A stretch of DNA of 7,795 bases from Porticoccaceae bacterium (GTDB lineage Bacteria; Pseudomonadota; Gammaproteobacteria; Pseudomonadales; Porticoccaceae): assembly GCA_023229065.1 (NCBI GenBank), contig JALNZZ010000098.1, forward strand, positions 1 through 7,795, given 5' to 3'. The position numbers were made by a program, and so were the translations under genes. The notes beneath the pieces were generated by a model. The model searched no databases, was not told the origin of the DNA, and worked only from the letters and a program-made list of their open reading frames with translations. The first letter of the stretch is position 1. Each line of letters begins with the position of its first letter. Positions 6,301 through 7,795 of this stretch are shown one piece after another.

Positions 6301-6885
6301 ATGAACCCCATCTATCGCAATATACTCGGCGTCGCTGTACTCACTCTGGCGGCAACATTTTCCACCGCACCAGCCTGGGCAGAAAAAGCACCCGGCACTC
6401 AAGCTGCTGACCCGGTAGCCACCACCGTTGCCCGCCAGGAAATCGAATACCTGCGTCGCTTATATGCCCGTGCTACAGATCTTATCGGCACCAATACCCC
6501 CGAAAACATTGCCGAAGGCCGGGCGATCTACCATCGCATCTTCACAGCGGATGCCGAAATTACCGTCACCATGCACGGTGAGGAAATGTTCCGTCGCCAG
6601 GGGCCAGACCAGTGGGTAGAGGTGGTGATGGAAGCCCTCGGCTCCTTCGACGCTACCCAGCACTTGATTGGCACCCAGCTGGTCACCGTGGACAGCCTGC
6701 CTGCCGATGGAGTTGGCGGTCAAGCGAGCATGTCCAGCTACCTTCAAGCCTGGCATGACAATGACGATGTCGTCGATATTGTTTTGGGCACCTACTACGA
6801 CAACCTGCGCTTCACGCCCGGCGTCGGCTGGCAGATCTATCGCATGAATCTGGATCAGGTTACCCGAGAAGTTCGCCAGCGCTAA
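6301..6885 (+). CDS. Exported NTF2/SnoaL-like protein
   Basis: A 194-residue protein. Residues 1-27 form a clear Sec signal peptide: Arg6, a hydrophobic core at 8-20, and APAWA before Glu28 as the cleavage site. The mature part begins with an acidic/basic helix (about 42-60, QEIEYLRRLYARA), then a region reading YHRIFTADAEITVTMHG, and ends in a strand-rich segment with GTYYDNLRFTPGVGWQIYRMNLDQ. This layout is typical of SnoaL-like NTF2 domains, a small cone fold used by ketosteroid isomerases, polyketide cyclases, dehydratases and many proteins of unknown role. I could not place specific catalytic residues. AAGGA lies about nine bases before the ATG, and the gap to the preceding ene-reductase is only 35 bases, so co-transcription is likely. 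The oddity is export: its neighbours are cytosolic flavoenzymes, so it may bind or pre-process the substrate in the periplasm (inference). Confidence 0.75.
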   Translation: MNPIYRNILGVAVLTLAATFSTAPAWAEKAPGTQAADPVATTVARQEIEYLRRLYARATDLIGTNTPENIAEGRAIYHRIFTADAEITVTMHGEEMFRRQGPDQWVEVVMEALGSFDATQHLIGTQLVTVDSLPADGVGGQASMSSYLQAWHDNDDVVDIVLGTYYDNLRFTPGVGWQIYRMNLDQVTREVRQR

Positions 6886-6896
6886 CGGCTCGAACG

Positions 6897-6938
6897 GGGT
6901 ATACAGCCGTATGGCATGAATCAGCGAGCTGTATACCC
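6897..6938. repeat. Perfect 11-bp inverted repeat at the convergent junction
   Basis: GGGTATACAGC (6897-6907) and GCTGTATACCC (6928-6938) are exact reverse complements around a 20-base spacer. The right arm lies inside the last codons of the SDR gene; the left arm is in the 35-base gap after the NTF2-like gene. It probably serves both transcripts as an end or stability hairpin. No T-tract is present on either side, so intrinsic termination is not assured. Confidence 0.6.
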
Positions 6939-7694
6939 ACCATCGATCGTCAGTTCGCTACCTTGCATGTAGCTTGACTCACAAGAAGCAAGAAAACGAA
7001 TGCCAGCGGCAATTTCTGTCGGCTCAGCCAACCGTCCCAAAGGATGTGCTGCCGTAGCCAGCTGTCGGGCTGTCTCCCGCGAGTCCAGCAGACCGAGATC
7101 GACGCTAGCCTGAAAAATGGATTCAACCATCCCGGTATTGATGCCACCCGGGTGGATCGAATTGACACGGATGCGGTACCCAAGTGCACTGAATTCCAGC
7201 GCCAGGGCTTTGGTTAACAAGCGGACAGCCCCCTTACTGGCACAGTAAGCACTGTTCAACTCGGCACCCACCAGACCGGCAATGGACGATATATTGATCA
7301 CGGAAGCACCTCCACGCCGGTTCGGGCCGCTTTGCTTAAGCAGGGGCAAGGCGCGCTGTATACCGAGAAAGACTCCCTCCACATTGACCGCCTGGGTCGC
7401 CCGCCAGCTTTCCAGTGAGACGTCTTCGAATTTTTCGATACGGTTGATGCCGGCGTTATTGACCAGAATATCGAGCCGTCCATAGCGCTTCTGGATCAGG
7501 TCGATCACTCTGTCCCAGTTGTCCTCACTGGTGACATCCAGCTCCACCCATTCGCTGGCACCCGGCACGCTTGCACTGTGCCTGCGGCCTGCGGCAATAA
7601 CCGTCGCCCCAGCCTGGGCCAGTGCCTGACAAGTGGCCGTGCCGGTATCGCCTGCGGCCCCAGTGACCAGTGCGAGAGTACCTTGCAAAGACAT
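6921..7694 (-). CDS. Classical short-chain dehydrogenase/reductase (SDR)
   Basis: A 257-residue classical SDR, the standard length, expected to be a cytosolic tetramer interconverting a secondary alcohol and a ketone. Visible motifs are the nucleotide-binding TGAAGDTG (11-18), AAGRR (34-38) after the second strand, where Arg37/38 favour NADP(H), Asp53, NNAG (79-82), and the catalytic tetrad Asn104, Ser137, Tyr150 and Lys154 (ISSIAG, YCASK). HPGGINTGM (about 181-189) and the C-terminal IDGGYTAR complete the pattern. In TGAAGDTG the central glycine of the usual TGxxxGxG motif is Asp16. A strong AAAGGAGG (7704-7711) lies nine bases before the ATG. Only 53 bases separate it from the ychF stop, so readthrough from ychF is possible. 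It faces the three-gene flavoprotein operon and may act on the same compound, for example as a hydroxysteroid-type dehydrogenase; SDR sequence alone does not give the substrate. Confidence 0.92.
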   Translation of the reverse strand: MSLQGTLALVTGAAGDTGTATCQALAQAGATVIAAGRRHSASVPGASEWVELDVTSEDNWDRVIDLIQKRYGRLDILVNNAGINRIEKFEDVSLESWRATQAVNVEGVFLGIQRALPLLKQSGPNRRGGASVINISSIAGLVGAELNSAYCASKGAVRLLTKALALEFSALGYRIRVNSIHPGGINTGMVESIFQASVDLGLLDSRETARQLATAAHPLGRLAEPTEIAAGIRFLASCESSYMQGSELTIDGGYTAR

Positions 7695-7747
7695 GAGCCG
7701 GTGCCTCCTTTGTAGTTATTCAATCTGCCTGGGTGCAAGCCGGTCCG

Positions 7748-7795
7748 CTATACGTTGAACCTGAAGTGCACCACGTCGCCATCCCTGACCACATA
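7748..7795 (-). CDS. ychF: C-terminal end of redox-regulated ATPase/GTPase YchF (partial)
   Basis: The minus strand from the right edge reads YVVRDGDVVHFRFNV and then TAG at 7750-7748. This matches the conserved end of the YchF (OLA1-type) TGS domain, which in proteobacteria finishes with a D-G-D-V-x-x-F-x-F-N-V pattern. YchF is a ribosome-associated ATPase of the Obg superfamily, nearly universal in bacteria. Only 15 residues are visible, so the call rests on that tail and on the nearby tRNA-Met, which I recall lying just downstream of ychF in Pseudomonas. Here the SDR gene follows instead. Confidence 0.8.
   Translation of the reverse strand, partial: YVVRDGDVVHFRFNV

Noticed and set aside
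345..7694. Integrative element using the tRNA as attachment site
   Set aside because: No integrase is seen, no second copy of the tRNA 3' end was noticed, and the cluster lies on the 5' side of the tRNA gene.

Overview
The window looks like chromosomal DNA from a gammaproteobacterium, most likely of the Pseudomonas/Cellvibrio-type groups. Three things point that way: an elongator tRNA-Met with encoded CCA, the last 15 codons of a YchF-type GTPase at the right edge, and a XenA-like ene-reductase very similar to the Pseudomonas enzyme. This assignment is an inference from remembered family sequences; no database search was made. I saw no transposase, integrase, CRISPR array or plasmid function.

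Layout. The left edge (1-76, minus strand) is the start of a gene for an exported protein. Next come a minus-strand rho-independent terminator (276-302), the tRNA-Met gene it serves (345-421) and that tRNA's promoter (442-470). A xenA-like Old Yellow Enzyme gene (690-1778, plus) then converges on a small Frm2/Hbn1-type nitroreductase gene (1904-2503, minus), with two hairpins between them. A palindrome-rich 254-base region (2504-2757) separates the nitroreductase from a divergent plus-strand run of three genes: an FAD_binding_2 flavoprotein (2758-4173), a 655-residue FMN/4Fe-4S/FAD enzyme of the trimethylamine dehydrogenase/dienoyl-CoA reductase/BaiCD type (4298-6265), and an exported NTF2/SnoaL-like protein (6301-6885). 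This run converges on a short-chain dehydrogenase gene (6921-7694, minus), which lies 53 bases downstream of the ychF tail (7748-7795, minus). The stretches 77-275, 422-689, 1779-1903, 2504-2757 and 4174-4297 hold no convincing gene; each is under 300 bases and contains only the sites listed.

How the genes may work together. Four flavoproteins and one NAD(P) dehydrogenase sit side by side. XenA-like and BaiCD-like enzymes reduce activated C=C bonds, FAD_binding_2 enzymes of the fumarate reductase/3-ketosteroid dehydrogenase group reduce or desaturate next to a carbonyl or carboxylate, and SDRs interconvert alcohols and ketones. Together they could interconvert saturation and carbonyl states of a cyclic enone such as a steroid, bile acid or terpenoid. 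That is inference from the gene set, and no substrate can be read from the sequence. The cluster lies between ychF and tRNA-Met, a pair I recall as adjacent in Pseudomonas, so it is probably a lineage-specific insertion of accessory metabolism.
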